A stretch of 64,000 nt of DNA from Methylobacterium pseudosasicola (lineage in GTDB: Bacteria; Pseudomonadota; Alphaproteobacteria; Rhizobiales; Beijerinckiaceae), in contig NZ_FOTK01000019.1 of NCBI RefSeq assembly GCF_900114535.1, forward strand, positions 59,837 through 123,836. The letters run 5' to 3'. A program made the translations under genes and the position numbers. The notes below the pieces were generated by a model, which searched no databases, was not told the origin of the DNA, and was given only the letters and a program-made list of their open reading frames with translations. This document shows positions 25,750 to 33,994 of the stretch, one piece after another (within the stretch, counting starts at the first letter, position 1; each line of letters begins with the position of its first letter).

Positions 25750-27702
25750 ATGCCCATGCATGCGACGAACGACCTTTTCCAGAGCTTCGCCCGAGGGTAC
25801 GAGGCCCGCCGCGATACGGAGATGACACTCTCCGAGTATCTCGAAGCCTGTCGGGACGAGCCGCTGATGTATGCCTCGGCCGCCGAGCGCATCCTGGCGG
25901 CCATCGGCGAGCCGGAATTCGTGGACACCGCCAAGGATTCCCGCCTCGGCCGGATCTTCATGAACCGGACGATCCGGACCTATCCGGCCTTCCGCGAGTT
26001 CTACGGCATGGAGGAGACGATCGAGCGGATCGTCTCGTTCTTCCGCCACGCCGCGCAGGGCTTGGAGGAGCGCAAGCAGATCCTCTACCTGCTGGGCCCG
26101 GTGGGCGGCGGCAAGTCGTCCTTGGCCGAGCGCCTGAAGGCGCTGATGGAGGTCCACCCGATCTACGTCCTCAAGGCCGGGGACGAGGTCTCGCCGGTGT
26201 TCGAGAGCCCGCTCGGGCTGTTCGATCCGGACACGATGGGCGAGGAGATCCAGAAGCGTTACGGCGTGCCGCGTCGGCGGCTCACCGGCCTGATGAGCCC
26301 CTGGGCACTTAAGCGCCTGGACGAGTTCAACGGCGACATCTCGCGCTTCAAGGTGATCAAGGTGCGGCCCTCGCGGCTGCGGCAGATCGCCATCGCCAAG
26401 ACCGAGCCGGGCGACGAGAACAACCAGGACATCTCCTCGCTGGTCGGCAAGGTCGATATCCGCCGGCTCGAGACCCTGTCGCAGGCGGATCCCGACGCCT
26501 ACTCCTACTCGGGCGGCCTCAACCGGGCGAACCAGGGCGTTCTCGAATTCGTCGAGATGTTCAAGGCGCCGATCAAGATGCTCCACCCCCTGCTCACCGC
26601 GACGCAGGAGGGCAACTATGTCGGCACCGAAAATATCGGCGCGATCCCGTTCACCGGCGTGATCCTGGCCCACTCGAACGAATCCGAGTGGCAGACCTTC
26701 AAGACCAACAAGAACAACGAGGCCTTCATCGATCGCATCTACGTGATCAAGGTCCCGTACTGCCTCCGGGTGACGGAGGAGCAGCACATCTACGAGAAGC
26801 TGATCTCCGGCTCGGAGCTCTCGGACGCGGCCTGCGCCCCCGGCACCCTGGAGATGCTGGCCCGGTTTTCGGTGCTGTCGCGGCTCCGCGAGCACGCCAA
26901 TTCCAACGTCTTCTCGAAGATGCGGGTCTATGACGGCGAATCGCTCCGCGAGGTCGATCCGCGCGCCCGCTCGATGCAGGAATACAAGGACACGGCTGGC
27001 GTCGACGAGGGCATGGACGGGATCTCCACCCGCTTCGCCTTCAAGGTGCTGGCGGCGACTTTCAACCACGACACCACCGAGGTCTCGGCCGACCCGGTGC
27101 ACCTGATGTACGTGCTGGAGCAGTCGCTGCGCCGGGAGCAGCTGCCGCCGGAGACCGAGAAGAAGTACCTGGAATTCATCAAGACCGAGCTGGCCCCGCG
27201 CTACGCGGAGTTCATCGGCCACGAGATCCAGAAGGCCTATCTCGAATCGTACCACGATTACGGCCAGAACCTGTTCGACCGCTACATCGACTACGCCGAT
27301 GCGTGGATCGAGGATCAGGACTTCAAGGATGCCGAGACCGGCCAGCTGCTGAACCGGGAGCTCCTCAACCAAGAGCTCACGAAGATCGAGAAGCCCGCGG
27401 GGATCGCCAACCCGAAGGACTTCCGCAACGAGGTGGTCAAGTTCGCCCTACGGTCGCGGGCGCAGCATGGCGGCCGCAACCCGAGCTGGACCAGCTACGA
27501 GAAGCTGCGCGAGGTGATCGAGCGGCGCATGTTCAGCCAGGTCGAGGAATTGCTGCCGGTCATCTCCTTCGGCTCCAAGAAGGACGGCGACACCGAGAAG
27601 AAGCACGGCGAGTTCGTCGAGCGCATGGTCGCCCGGGGCTACACCGAGCGGCAGGTCCGCCGTCTGGTGGAATGGTACATGCGGGTGAAGCAGGCCGGCT
27701 GA
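25750..27702 (+). CDS. prkA: PrkA family serine protein kinase (YeaG)
   Basis: 650-residue AAA+ ATPase/kinase-like protein. Walker A LGPVGGGKSS is near residue 114; the family-typical MHATNDLFQSFARGYEARRD starts the N-terminus. The C-terminal PrkA domain includes VVKFALRSRAQHGGRNPSWT and YTERQVRRLVEWYMRVKQ. PrkA/YeaG with YeaH and SpoVR/YcgB form a conserved trio induced by stationary phase and nitrogen starvation in E. coli. Here the same three genes follow in order on one strand, each separated by ~250-base spacers with hairpins. Confidence 0.95.
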   Translation: MPMHATNDLFQSFARGYEARRDTEMTLSEYLEACRDEPLMYASAAERILAAIGEPEFVDTAKDSRLGRIFMNRTIRTYPAFREFYGMEETIERIVSFFRHAAQGLEERKQILYLLGPVGGGKSSLAERLKALMEVHPIYVLKAGDEVSPVFESPLGLFDPDTMGEEIQKRYGVPRRRLTGLMSPWALKRLDEFNGDISRFKVIKVRPSRLRQIAIAKTEPGDENNQDISSLVGKVDIRRLETLSQADPDAYSYSGGLNRANQGVLEFVEMFKAPIKMLHPLLTATQEGNYVGTENIGAIPFTGVILAHSNESEWQTFKTNKNNEAFIDRIYVIKVPYCLRVTEEQHIYEKLISGSELSDAACAPGTLEMLARFSVLSRLREHANSNVFSKMRVYDGESLREVDPRARSMQEYKDTAGVDEGMDGISTRFAFKVLAATFNHDTTEVSADPVHLMYVLEQSLRREQLPPETEKKYLEFIKTELAPRYAEFIGHEIQKAYLESYHDYGQNLFDRYIDYADAWIEDQDFKDAETGQLLNRELLNQELTKIEKPAGIANPKDFRNEVVKFALRSRAQHGGRNPSWTSYEKLREVIERRMFSQVEELLPVISFGSKKDGDTEKKHGEFVERMVARGYTERQVRRLVEWYMRVKQAG

Positions 27703-27796
27703 GGGACGAAGAGCCCGCCCGGGCCAAACCCGGGCGGCCAAGTTTCGACCCTCCGCCGCCATAGTTTCGGACGACCGGCCGGCGAGGCTCGCAAGC

Positions 27797-27838
27797 ATGA
27801 TGTGGGAAAAGGGAAAACCGCTTTTCCGAACACATCAT
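27797..27838. repeat. Hairpin in the prkA-yeaH spacer
   Basis: ATGATGTG plus GGAAAAG (27797-27811) pairs with CTTTTCC and, after a 3-base bulge, CACATCAT (27821-27838); the loop is 9 bases. It lies about 95 bases after the prkA stop and could stabilise or terminate the prkA mRNA. Confidence 0.55.
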
Positions 27839-27867
27839 CTGGGAGCGGCGCGTTAGACCAGACTGTG

Positions 27868-27890
27868 CGAAAGAGGGAAGCCTCTTTTCG
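27868..27890. repeat. Second hairpin in the prkA-yeaH spacer
   Basis: CGAAAGAGG-GAAG-CCTCTTTTCG, a 9-10 bp stem (one bulged T) with a 4-base loop, 30 bases after the previous hairpin and 68 bases before yeaH. Confidence 0.45.
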
Positions 27891-27957
27891 AAGGCAGCAT
27901 GGTATAACGGGAGGCTAGAACCGGCCGGAGCACGCGGGACGAGGGTTTTCGCAGCGG

Positions 27958-29259
27958 ATGCACATCGTCGACCGACGCCTGAACCCGGGAGGCAAGAGCC
28001 TCCCCAACCGGCAGCGCTTCCTGCGGCGCGTGAAGGATGTCGCCCAGCGCGCGGTGCGGGAATCCGCCCGCGAGAAGGACATCAAGGATCTCGGCAAGGA
28101 CGGCCGGGTGACCGTGCCCGCCGACGGCGTGCGGGAGCCCCGGTTCTCCCGCCAGCCCGGCACCGGCCTGCAGGACCACATCCTGCCCGGCAACAAGACC
28201 TACGTGGAAGGCGACCTGATCGAGCGGCCCCCGGGCGGCGGCGGGGGGCGTGGCTCCGGCGAGGGCGGAGAGGGCGGCGAGAACAGCGAGGACGCGTTCC
28301 GCTTCGTGCTCACCCGCGAGGAGTTTCTGGAGCTGTTCCTGGAGGATCTGGAGCTTCCGGATCTGGCCAAGCGGCGGCTTGCCGTCGTCGAGACCGAGGG
28401 GATGCGCCGGGCCGGCTACACGGTCACCGGCTCGCCGGCCAACCTCGCGCTGACGCGCACCCTGCGCAATTCGATGTCCCGGCGGATCGCCCTCAAGCGT
28501 CCGAAGCCCGAGGAGGTCGCGGCGTTGGAGGCGCAGCTCGCCGAGATGCGTGAATCGGATCCGGGCCGGCCGGACCTGGAGCAGTCGCTGCTACGCTTGC
28601 GCGAGCGCGCCAAGCGCATCCCCTATGTCGATCCGATCGACCTGCGCTTCCGCCGGTTCGAACCCTATCCGCGGCCGATCGCCCAGGCGGTGATGTTCTG
28701 CCTGATGGACGTGTCCGGCTCGATGACCGAGCACATGAAGGACCTCGCCAAGCGGTTCTACATCCTGCTGCACATCTTCCTGACCCGCCGCTACCGGCAC
28801 GTGGAGATCGTGTTCATCCGCCACACCGACCGGGCTACTGAGGTGGACGAGGAGACCTTCTTCGGCTCCCGGGAGACCGGCGGCACGCTGGTGTCATCGG
28901 CGCTGGTGGAGATGAAGCGGGTCATCGCCGAGCGCTACGACCCCAACGACTGGAACATCTACGCCGCCCAGGCCTCGGATGGCGACAACGTCTCCTCCGA
29001 CGGCCCGACCTCGACGGAGCTGCTGCGGTCGCACATCCTGCCGGCCTGCCAGCACTTCGCCTATCTGGAGGTCGGCGACGAGAACGGCCCCCGGGCCGGG
29101 TTCGTGGAGCACCGCACCACCCTGTGGCGGACCTACGAGGCCATCGCCAAGGCCGGCGGCCCGATCGCCATGCGCAAGGTCAACCACCGCCGGGAGATCT
29201 ACCCGGTCTTCCGCGAGCTGTTCGGCCGCAAGGACGCCCGGGCCGAGGCGGAGGCGTGA
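27958..29259 (+). CDS. yeaH: YeaH/YhbH family protein (DUF444)
   Basis: 433-residue partner of PrkA. The N-terminus MHIVDRRLNPGGKSLPNRQR is typical of the family. After a Gly/Glu-rich linker (near residues 95-115) the core has a von Willebrand A-like segment with DxSGS: MFCLMDVSGSMTEHMKDLAK near residue 245, then FIRHTDRATEVDEETFF and AQASDGDNVSSDGP. DUF444 proteins act with PrkA in stress adaptation. Start ATG 27958. Confidence 0.94.
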   Translation: MHIVDRRLNPGGKSLPNRQRFLRRVKDVAQRAVRESAREKDIKDLGKDGRVTVPADGVREPRFSRQPGTGLQDHILPGNKTYVEGDLIERPPGGGGGRGSGEGGEGGENSEDAFRFVLTREEFLELFLEDLELPDLAKRRLAVVETEGMRRAGYTVTGSPANLALTRTLRNSMSRRIALKRPKPEEVAALEAQLAEMRESDPGRPDLEQSLLRLRERAKRIPYVDPIDLRFRRFEPYPRPIAQAVMFCLMDVSGSMTEHMKDLAKRFYILLHIFLTRRYRHVEIVFIRHTDRATEVDEETFFGSRETGGTLVSSALVEMKRVIAERYDPNDWNIYAAQASDGDNVSSDGPTSTELLRSHILPACQHFAYLEVGDENGPRAGFVEHRTTLWRTYEAIAKAGGPIAMRKVNHRREIYPVFRELFGRKDARAEAEA

Positions 29260-29310
29260 GGTGGGACGCGCGGGCATGACCCTGATCGGTCCGCCCAGAC
29301 CGCGACGCAC

Positions 29311-29405
29311 CCCCTCTCCCGTGCGGGAGAGGGCTGGGGTGAGGGATCAGGTCCATCCGGAAAGAGCACGCCCCTCACCCTGTCCCTCTCCCGCACGGGA
29401 GAGGG
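29311..29405. repeat. Palindromic repeat (CTCTCCCGTGCGGGAGAG family)
   Basis: CCCCTCTCCCGTGCGGGAGA (from 29311) with CTGGGGTGAGGG, then the reverse complement block ending GCACGGGAGAGGGG at 29405. Each arm is also self-complementary. Located between yeaH and spoVR. A diverged relative forms the outer arms at 56476-56787. Confidence 0.8.
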
Positions 29406-29511
29406 GACCCGCGCTCCACCTAAATGCGGGTGGACCCGGTCGCCTCCGCGAGGGGAGAGACCACCCGTCCCGCGCCGGTGCGGGGCAGGGTTCGAAGACA
29501 CGGGAGGCCGC

Positions 29512-31083
29512 ATGACTCGCGTCAAGGCACGGACGCCCCAGACCATCTCCGGCGGCCAAAAGCCTCTGTTCACCGGCAACGACTGGGATTTCGACACGAT
29601 CCGGCGCATCCACGACGCCTGCGAGGCCATTGCCGGGCCGGAACTGGGGCTGTCCTGGTACCCGAACCAGATCGAGATCATCACGGCCGAGCAGATGCTC
29701 GACGCCTACGCGTCGATCGGCATGCCGCTGTTCTACAAGCACTGGTCCTTCGGCAAGCATTTCGCCCAGCACGAGGCCGGCTACCGGCGCGGCCTGATGG
29801 GGCTCGCCTACGAGATCGTCATCAACTCGGACCCGTGCATCTCCTACGTGATGGAGGAGAACACGGCGACGATGCAGACGCTCGTCATCGCGCACGCCGC
29901 CTTCGGCCATAACCACTTCTTCAAGAACAATTATCTGTTCCGGCAATGGACCGATGCCGAGGGCATCCTCGATTATCTGGACTTCGCCAAGGGCTTCATC
30001 GCCCGCTGCGAGGAGCGCTACGGCCACCAGGCGGTGGAGCAGGTGCTGGACGCCGCCCATGCGCTCATGAGCCAGGGCGTCCACCGCTACCCGCGCAAGA
30101 AGCGGCCGGACCTCGCCTCCGAGCAGCGCCGAGAGCGCGAGCGGATCGAGCATGGCGAGCAGATCTACAACGACCTGTGGCGGACCCTGCCGCAGAAGAC
30201 CGGCGCGGTGCGTCCGGACCTGGCCGCGGAACGGCGCAAGGCCCTGCTCGAACTGCCCCAGGAGAATATCCTCTACTTCCTGGAGAAGGTCGCGCCCCGG
30301 CTGCGCCCCTGGCAGCGCGAGATCCTGCGCATCGTCCGGCTGGTGGCGCAGTATTTCTACCCGCAGCGCCAGACCAAGGTGATGAACGAGGGCTGCGCGA
30401 CCTACTGCCACTACCGGATCATGAATTCGCTCTCCGAGAAGGGCCAGATCACCGAGGCCGCCTATCTCGAATTCCTGCAATCGCACACCAACGTCATCCG
30501 GCAGCCGAACTACGACGACCGCAGCTACGGCGGCCACAACCCCTACGCGATCGGCTTCGCGATGATGCAGGACATCGCCCGGATCGTGGAGCAGCCGACC
30601 GCCGAGGACCGCGAATGGTTCCCGGACATTGCCGGCGCCGGCGATTCGATGGCGGTGCTGCGCGATTGCTGGGAGAACTATCGCGACGAGAGCTTCATCC
30701 AGCAGTTCCTGTCGCCGAAGCTGATGCGCGACCTACGCCTGTTCCACGTGGTCGACGACCCCGACGAGGCGGAACTGCGCGTCGAAGCGATCCACGACGA
30801 GCGCGGCTACCGCAAGATGCGCCGCTCCTTCGCCCGCCAGTACGACGTCGCCTGGCTCGATCCGGATATCGAGGTGGTGGACGTGGATCTCGAAGGCGAT
30901 CGCCGCCTGATCCTGCACCACAAGGCGATCAACAAGATCACCCTGCAGAAGGACGACGCCAAGCGCGTGCTCCAGCACCTCGCCGACCTCTGGGGCTACG
31001 ACGTGGTGCTCAAGGAAGTCGAGCCGGCCACCGGCACGGTGCTGGGCGAGATCAGCGCCAGCGCGCGGCCCATCTTTTTCTGA
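29512..31083 (+). CDS. spoVR: SpoVR family protein (YcgB)
   Basis: 523 residues. Family motifs include LYKHWSFGKHF as FYKHWSFGKHFAQHEAGYRR, AYEIVINSDPCISYVMEENT, AHAAFGHNHFFKNNYLF, and NEGCATYCHYRIMNSL with YGGHNPYAIGF. Named for Bacillus stage V sporulation, but in Gram-negatives it is part of the prkA-yeaH-spoVR stress module. No sporulation is implied. ATG 29512 follows GGGAGGCCGC. Confidence 0.95.
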   Translation: MTRVKARTPQTISGGQKPLFTGNDWDFDTIRRIHDACEAIAGPELGLSWYPNQIEIITAEQMLDAYASIGMPLFYKHWSFGKHFAQHEAGYRRGLMGLAYEIVINSDPCISYVMEENTATMQTLVIAHAAFGHNHFFKNNYLFRQWTDAEGILDYLDFAKGFIARCEERYGHQAVEQVLDAAHALMSQGVHRYPRKKRPDLASEQRRERERIEHGEQIYNDLWRTLPQKTGAVRPDLAAERRKALLELPQENILYFLEKVAPRLRPWQREILRIVRLVAQYFYPQRQTKVMNEGCATYCHYRIMNSLSEKGQITEAAYLEFLQSHTNVIRQPNYDDRSYGGHNPYAIGFAMMQDIARIVEQPTAEDREWFPDIAGAGDSMAVLRDCWENYRDESFIQQFLSPKLMRDLRLFHVVDDPDEAELRVEAIHDERGYRKMRRSFARQYDVAWLDPDIEVVDVDLEGDRRLILHHKAINKITLQKDDAKRVLQHLADLWGYDVVLKEVEPATGTVLGEISASARPIFF

Positions 31084-31114
31084 GGGTTTGTCCAGGGGCG
31101 TCTTCCCACCCGTC

Positions 31115-31143
31115 CCCTCAGGATGAGGTGGTGGATGGGATCA
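31115..31143. repeat. Half-copy of the ATCCTGAGG palindromic element
   Basis: CCCTCAGGATGAGGTGGTGG then ATGGGATCA matches the right arm of the element at 20419-20444 with small changes. No complementary left arm is present, so it is a remnant after spoVR. Confidence 0.6.
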
Positions 31144-31186
31144 GCCGCGGATTGCCCCATCCCCCCAACCCATGCTGCAAACAGGC

Positions 31187-31621
31187 ATGAGCGCCCCGAT
31201 TCTCACCCTCGCCGAAACCAAAGACTTCCTCGACCGGGAATTCCCGCAGATGCAGGCCGGCGGGCGGGCGTTTCATCTGGAGGCGGTGGGGCCGCTCTCG
31301 GCGCGGATGCGGATGGAGGGGCAGGAGCGGTTCCTGCGGCCCGGGGGCACGGTGTCGGGGCCGGCCATGATGGCGCTGGCGGATTACGTGCTCTACGCCG
31401 CGATCCTGGCCCAGATCGGCCCGGTCGCTCTGGCGGTGACCACGAGTCTGACCTTCAACTTCCTGCGCAAGCCCACCCCGGGCGACCTGCTGGCGGAATG
31501 CCGCCTGCTCAAGCTCGGGCGGCGCCTGGCGGTGGGGGAGGTGGGGATCACCGCCCCGGGCAGCGACGATCTCGTCTGCCACGCCACCGGCACCTACGCG
31601 ATCCCATCCGAACGCAGTTAG
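31187..31621 (+). CDS. PaaI-type hotdog thioesterase
   Basis: 144 residues from ATG 31187 (an in-frame ATG at 31172 is possible). Hotdog fold of the PaaI/YdiI type: GGTVSGPAMMALADYVLYAA with the catalytic-helix Asp, VTTSLTFNFLRKPTPGDLLA and a final CHATGTYAIP strand. It hydrolyses acyl-CoA thioesters in relatives; substrate unknown. Its stop codon overlaps the convergent ribE stop (TTAG, 31618-31621). Confidence 0.85.
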   Translation: MSAPILTLAETKDFLDREFPQMQAGGRAFHLEAVGPLSARMRMEGQERFLRPGGTVSGPAMMALADYVLYAAILAQIGPVALAVTTSLTFNFLRKPTPGDLLAECRLLKLGRRLAVGEVGITAPGSDDLVCHATGTYAIPSERS

Positions 31622-32244
31622 GCGCCCGGCCGTGCCTCGGTGAGCCGGGCGGCGTAGCGGGCGATCAGGTCGACCTCGAGGTTCAGCCCGTCGCCGACGC
31701 GCCGCTCGCCCCAGGTGGTGACCTGGAGGGTGTGGGGGATCAGCAGCACCGAGAAGACGTCGCCCTCGACAGAATTCACCGTGAGGGAGGTGCCGTCGAG
31801 GCAGACCGAGCCCTTCTCGGCGATGAAGCGCGACAGGCCTGCGGGGGCGCGCAGCGTGAAGCGATCGCTCGGCCCCCAGGCGCCGGCCGTGACGCTCTCG
31901 CGCTCCAAAATCTCGGCGACGCCGTCGACATGGCCGGTGACGAGGTGGCCGCCGAGCTCGTCGCCGATCTTCAGGGACCGCTCCAGGTTAATGCGCGCCC
32001 CCGCCACCCAGCGGCCCACCGTGGTCCGCGCCAGGGTCTCGGCGGCGGCGTCGACCGCGAAGACGCAGCCGCCCTCGGCCGGCTCCACCGAGACCGCCGT
32101 CAGGCATGGGCCCGAGCAGGCGATCGAGGCGCCCAGCGCGATTGTGGCCGGGTCGTAGGAGGCGCGGATCGTGATCCGGCGCAGGTCGCCCTCGCCCGCG
32201 ATCGAGACGATGGTGCCGACATCGCTGACGAGACCGGTGAACAT
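31618..32244 (-). CDS. ribE: Riboflavin synthase alpha subunit
   Basis: Dismutates two lumazine molecules to riboflavin. 208 residues with the canonical N-terminus MFTGLVSDVGTI and two lumazine-binding repeats: GASIACSGPCLTAVSV with VGRWVAGARINLERSLK and HLVTGHVDG in the first, LSRFIAEKGSVCLDGTSLTV in the second. It starts two bases after the ribD stop, in the order glyA-nrdR-ribD-ribE. No FMN riboswitch is seen in this block. Confidence 0.95.
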   Translation of the reverse strand: MFTGLVSDVGTIVSIAGEGDLRRITIRASYDPATIALGASIACSGPCLTAVSVEPAEGGCVFAVDAAAETLARTTVGRWVAGARINLERSLKIGDELGGHLVTGHVDGVAEILERESVTAGAWGPSDRFTLRAPAGLSRFIAEKGSVCLDGTSLTVNSVEGDVFSVLLIPHTLQVTTWGERRVGDGLNLEVDLIARYAARLTEARPGA

Positions 32245-32246
32245 CT

Positions 32247-33353
32247 CTAAAAAACCTTCTCGTAGGTGGCGGCCTCGTCAGGGCCGAGCAGAAGCCGCTC
32301 GGCCAGCCTGAATCGTTCGCTCGCCAAAGCCCCGGTCAAATCCGGGCCGAGCGCCTTCAGGCCGCCCGCGGCCCCGAGCTCCGCCGGCCCGGTGACCAGC
32401 GTGCAGGCCTCGATCAGATCGGCCCGCGCGAAGGCATCGGCAAGGCGGGGGCCGCCCTCGCTGCACAGCCGCGTCAAACCGCGCTCCCCGAGATGGGCGA
32501 GCGCGGTCGGCAGGTCGACGCGGCCGGCGACATCCGCCGGCAGGATGGCGATCTCGACGCCCAAGGCTTCCAGGGCTCGGCGGGCATGGGCCGGGGCGGA
32601 GCGGGTGGTGAGGACCAGAGTGGCGGTGTCCCGGGCGGTCCGGGCGAGCACGCTGGCCGGCGAGAGCATCAGGTGCGAATCGAGCACGATCCGCAGGGGC
32701 GAGCGGGCGGCGAGGCCCGGCAGCCGGACGGTCAGGGACGGGTCGTCCGCCCGGGCGGTCCCGATGCCGATCAGGATCGCGTCGGCATGCGCCCGCCAGA
32801 GATGCACCGCGCCGTCGGCCACCGGGCCGGTGATCCGCAGGCGCTCCGGGCCGGCGCTCGCGCAGAAGCCGTCGCGGGTGCGGGCGAGCTTGAGGTGGAT
32901 GGCCGGCCTTCCGCGGGTCACCCGGGTGATGTGGCCGATATGGTCGCGGGCCGCCGCTTCCCCCATCAGGCCGGTCTCGACGATGACGCCGCCGGCCCGC
33001 AGGAGGGCGTGGCCGCGCCCGGCCACCCGCGAGTCGGGATCCTCGATGGCGCTGACCACCCGGGCGATGCCGGCGGCCAGGATCGCGTCGGTGCAGGGCG
33101 GCGTGCGGCCGTGATGGGAGCACGGCTCCAGGGTGACGTAGAGGGTCGCGCCTCGGGCCGCCGCCCCGGCCTCGGCGAGCGCCAGGGGCTCCCCGTGCGG
33201 ACGGCCCCCCGGAGCCGTCGCCCCGGCCCCGAGGATCCGGCCGGTGCCGGGCTCGACCACGACAGCGCCCACGGAGGGGTTCGGCCAAGTGGTGCCGAGC
33301 CCGCGCCGCCCGAGCGCCAGGGCGAGGCGCATGAAGCTGGCATCGTCGCTCAT
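32247..33353 (-). CDS. ribD: Bifunctional riboflavin-specific deaminase/reductase
   Basis: 368 residues. N-terminal deaminase: PNPSVGAVVV, zinc ligands His53 with catalytic Glu55 (RPHGEPLAL), Cys78 and Cys87 (LEPCSHHGRTPPC). C-terminal reductase from about residue 150: IHLKLARTRDGFCA, ADAILIGIGTARADDPSLTV and a late LTRLCSEGGPRLADAF for NADPH binding. Its ATG overlaps the nrdR stop by four bases, so the two are translationally coupled. Confidence 0.95.
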   Translation of the reverse strand: MSDDASFMRLALALGRRGLGTTWPNPSVGAVVVEPGTGRILGAGATAPGGRPHGEPLALAEAGAAARGATLYVTLEPCSHHGRTPPCTDAILAAGIARVVSAIEDPDSRVAGRGHALLRAGGVIVETGLMGEAAARDHIGHITRVTRGRPAIHLKLARTRDGFCASAGPERLRITGPVADGAVHLWRAHADAILIGIGTARADDPSLTVRLPGLAARSPLRIVLDSHLMLSPASVLARTARDTATLVLTTRSAPAHARRALEALGVEIAILPADVAGRVDLPTALAHLGERGLTRLCSEGGPRLADAFARADLIEACTLVTGPAELGAAGGLKALGPDLTGALASERFRLAERLLLGPDEAATYEKVF

Positions 33354-33892
33354 GGGCGGACGGCCCGGCGGCGGGGGGATGCCTCGGGCCCCGGCTCCTC
33401 GGGGTCGGGGGGCGAGTCGGCCTCGGCCCCGACGGCCAGCAGGCCGTCGCCCAGGGTGCCGAGCAGGTCCTCGAAATCCTTGGCCTCGCGAAAGTTCTTG
33501 TAGACCGAGGCGAAGCGCACATAGGCGACGTCGTCGAGACCCTTCAGCCCGGCCATCACCAGCTCACCGATCGCCTCGGAGGTCACCTCCGGCTCGCCGG
33601 CGCTTTCGAGTTGCCGGGTGATGCCGCTCACCAGCCGCTCGATCCGCTCCGGGTCGACGGCGCGCTTGCGCAGGGCCACGTCGATCGAGCGCTGGAGCTT
33701 GTCCCGGTCGAAGGGCACGCGCTTGCCCGAGCGCTTGAGCACAACGACCTCGCGCAGCTGCACCCGCTCGAAGGTGGTGAAGCGGCCGGCGCAATCCGGG
33801 CAGACCCGGCGGCGGCGGATCGCGGCGCCATCCTCGGAGGGCCGCGAATCCTTCACCTGCGTCTCGGAGCCGCCGCAATAGGGACACCGCAT
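33350..33892 (-). CDS. nrdR: Transcriptional repressor NrdR
   Basis: Represses ribonucleotide reductase genes according to ATP/dATP levels. 180 residues: zinc ribbon with Cys3, Cys6, Cys31 and Cys34 (MRCPYCGG; VCPDCAGRF), then the ATP-cone EVVVLKRSGKRVPFDRDKLQ through VAYVRFASVYKNFREAKDFE. The last 30 residues are an acidic/Pro-rich tail. It is located between glyA and ribD, a common arrangement in Hyphomicrobiales. Confidence 0.96.
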   Translation of the reverse strand: MRCPYCGGSETQVKDSRPSEDGAAIRRRRVCPDCAGRFTTFERVQLREVVVLKRSGKRVPFDRDKLQRSIDVALRKRAVDPERIERLVSGITRQLESAGEPEVTSEAIGELVMAGLKGLDDVAYVRFASVYKNFREAKDFEDLLGTLGDGLLAVGAEADSPPDPEEPGPEASPRRRAVRP

Positions 33893-33914
33893 GGGATCTG
33901 TACTCGACGCATGG

Positions 33915-33949
33915 AAACGGCCGCGGACCGGTCTGGTCCGCGGCCGTTT
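33915..33949. terminator. Hairpin between glyA and nrdR
   Basis: AAACGGCCGCGGACC (33915-33929), loop GGTCT, and the exact reverse complement (33935-33949): a 15-bp GC-rich stem. It lies 46 bases after the glyA stop and 23 bases before nrdR. It can partly end glyA transcription or reduce read-through into nrdR-ribD-ribE. The trailing T-run is only three bases. Confidence 0.65.
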
Positions 33950-33994
33950 CCTAGACTACGTGCCGGCGGGCCGGAAGGCCGCCGGGCACAGGCT

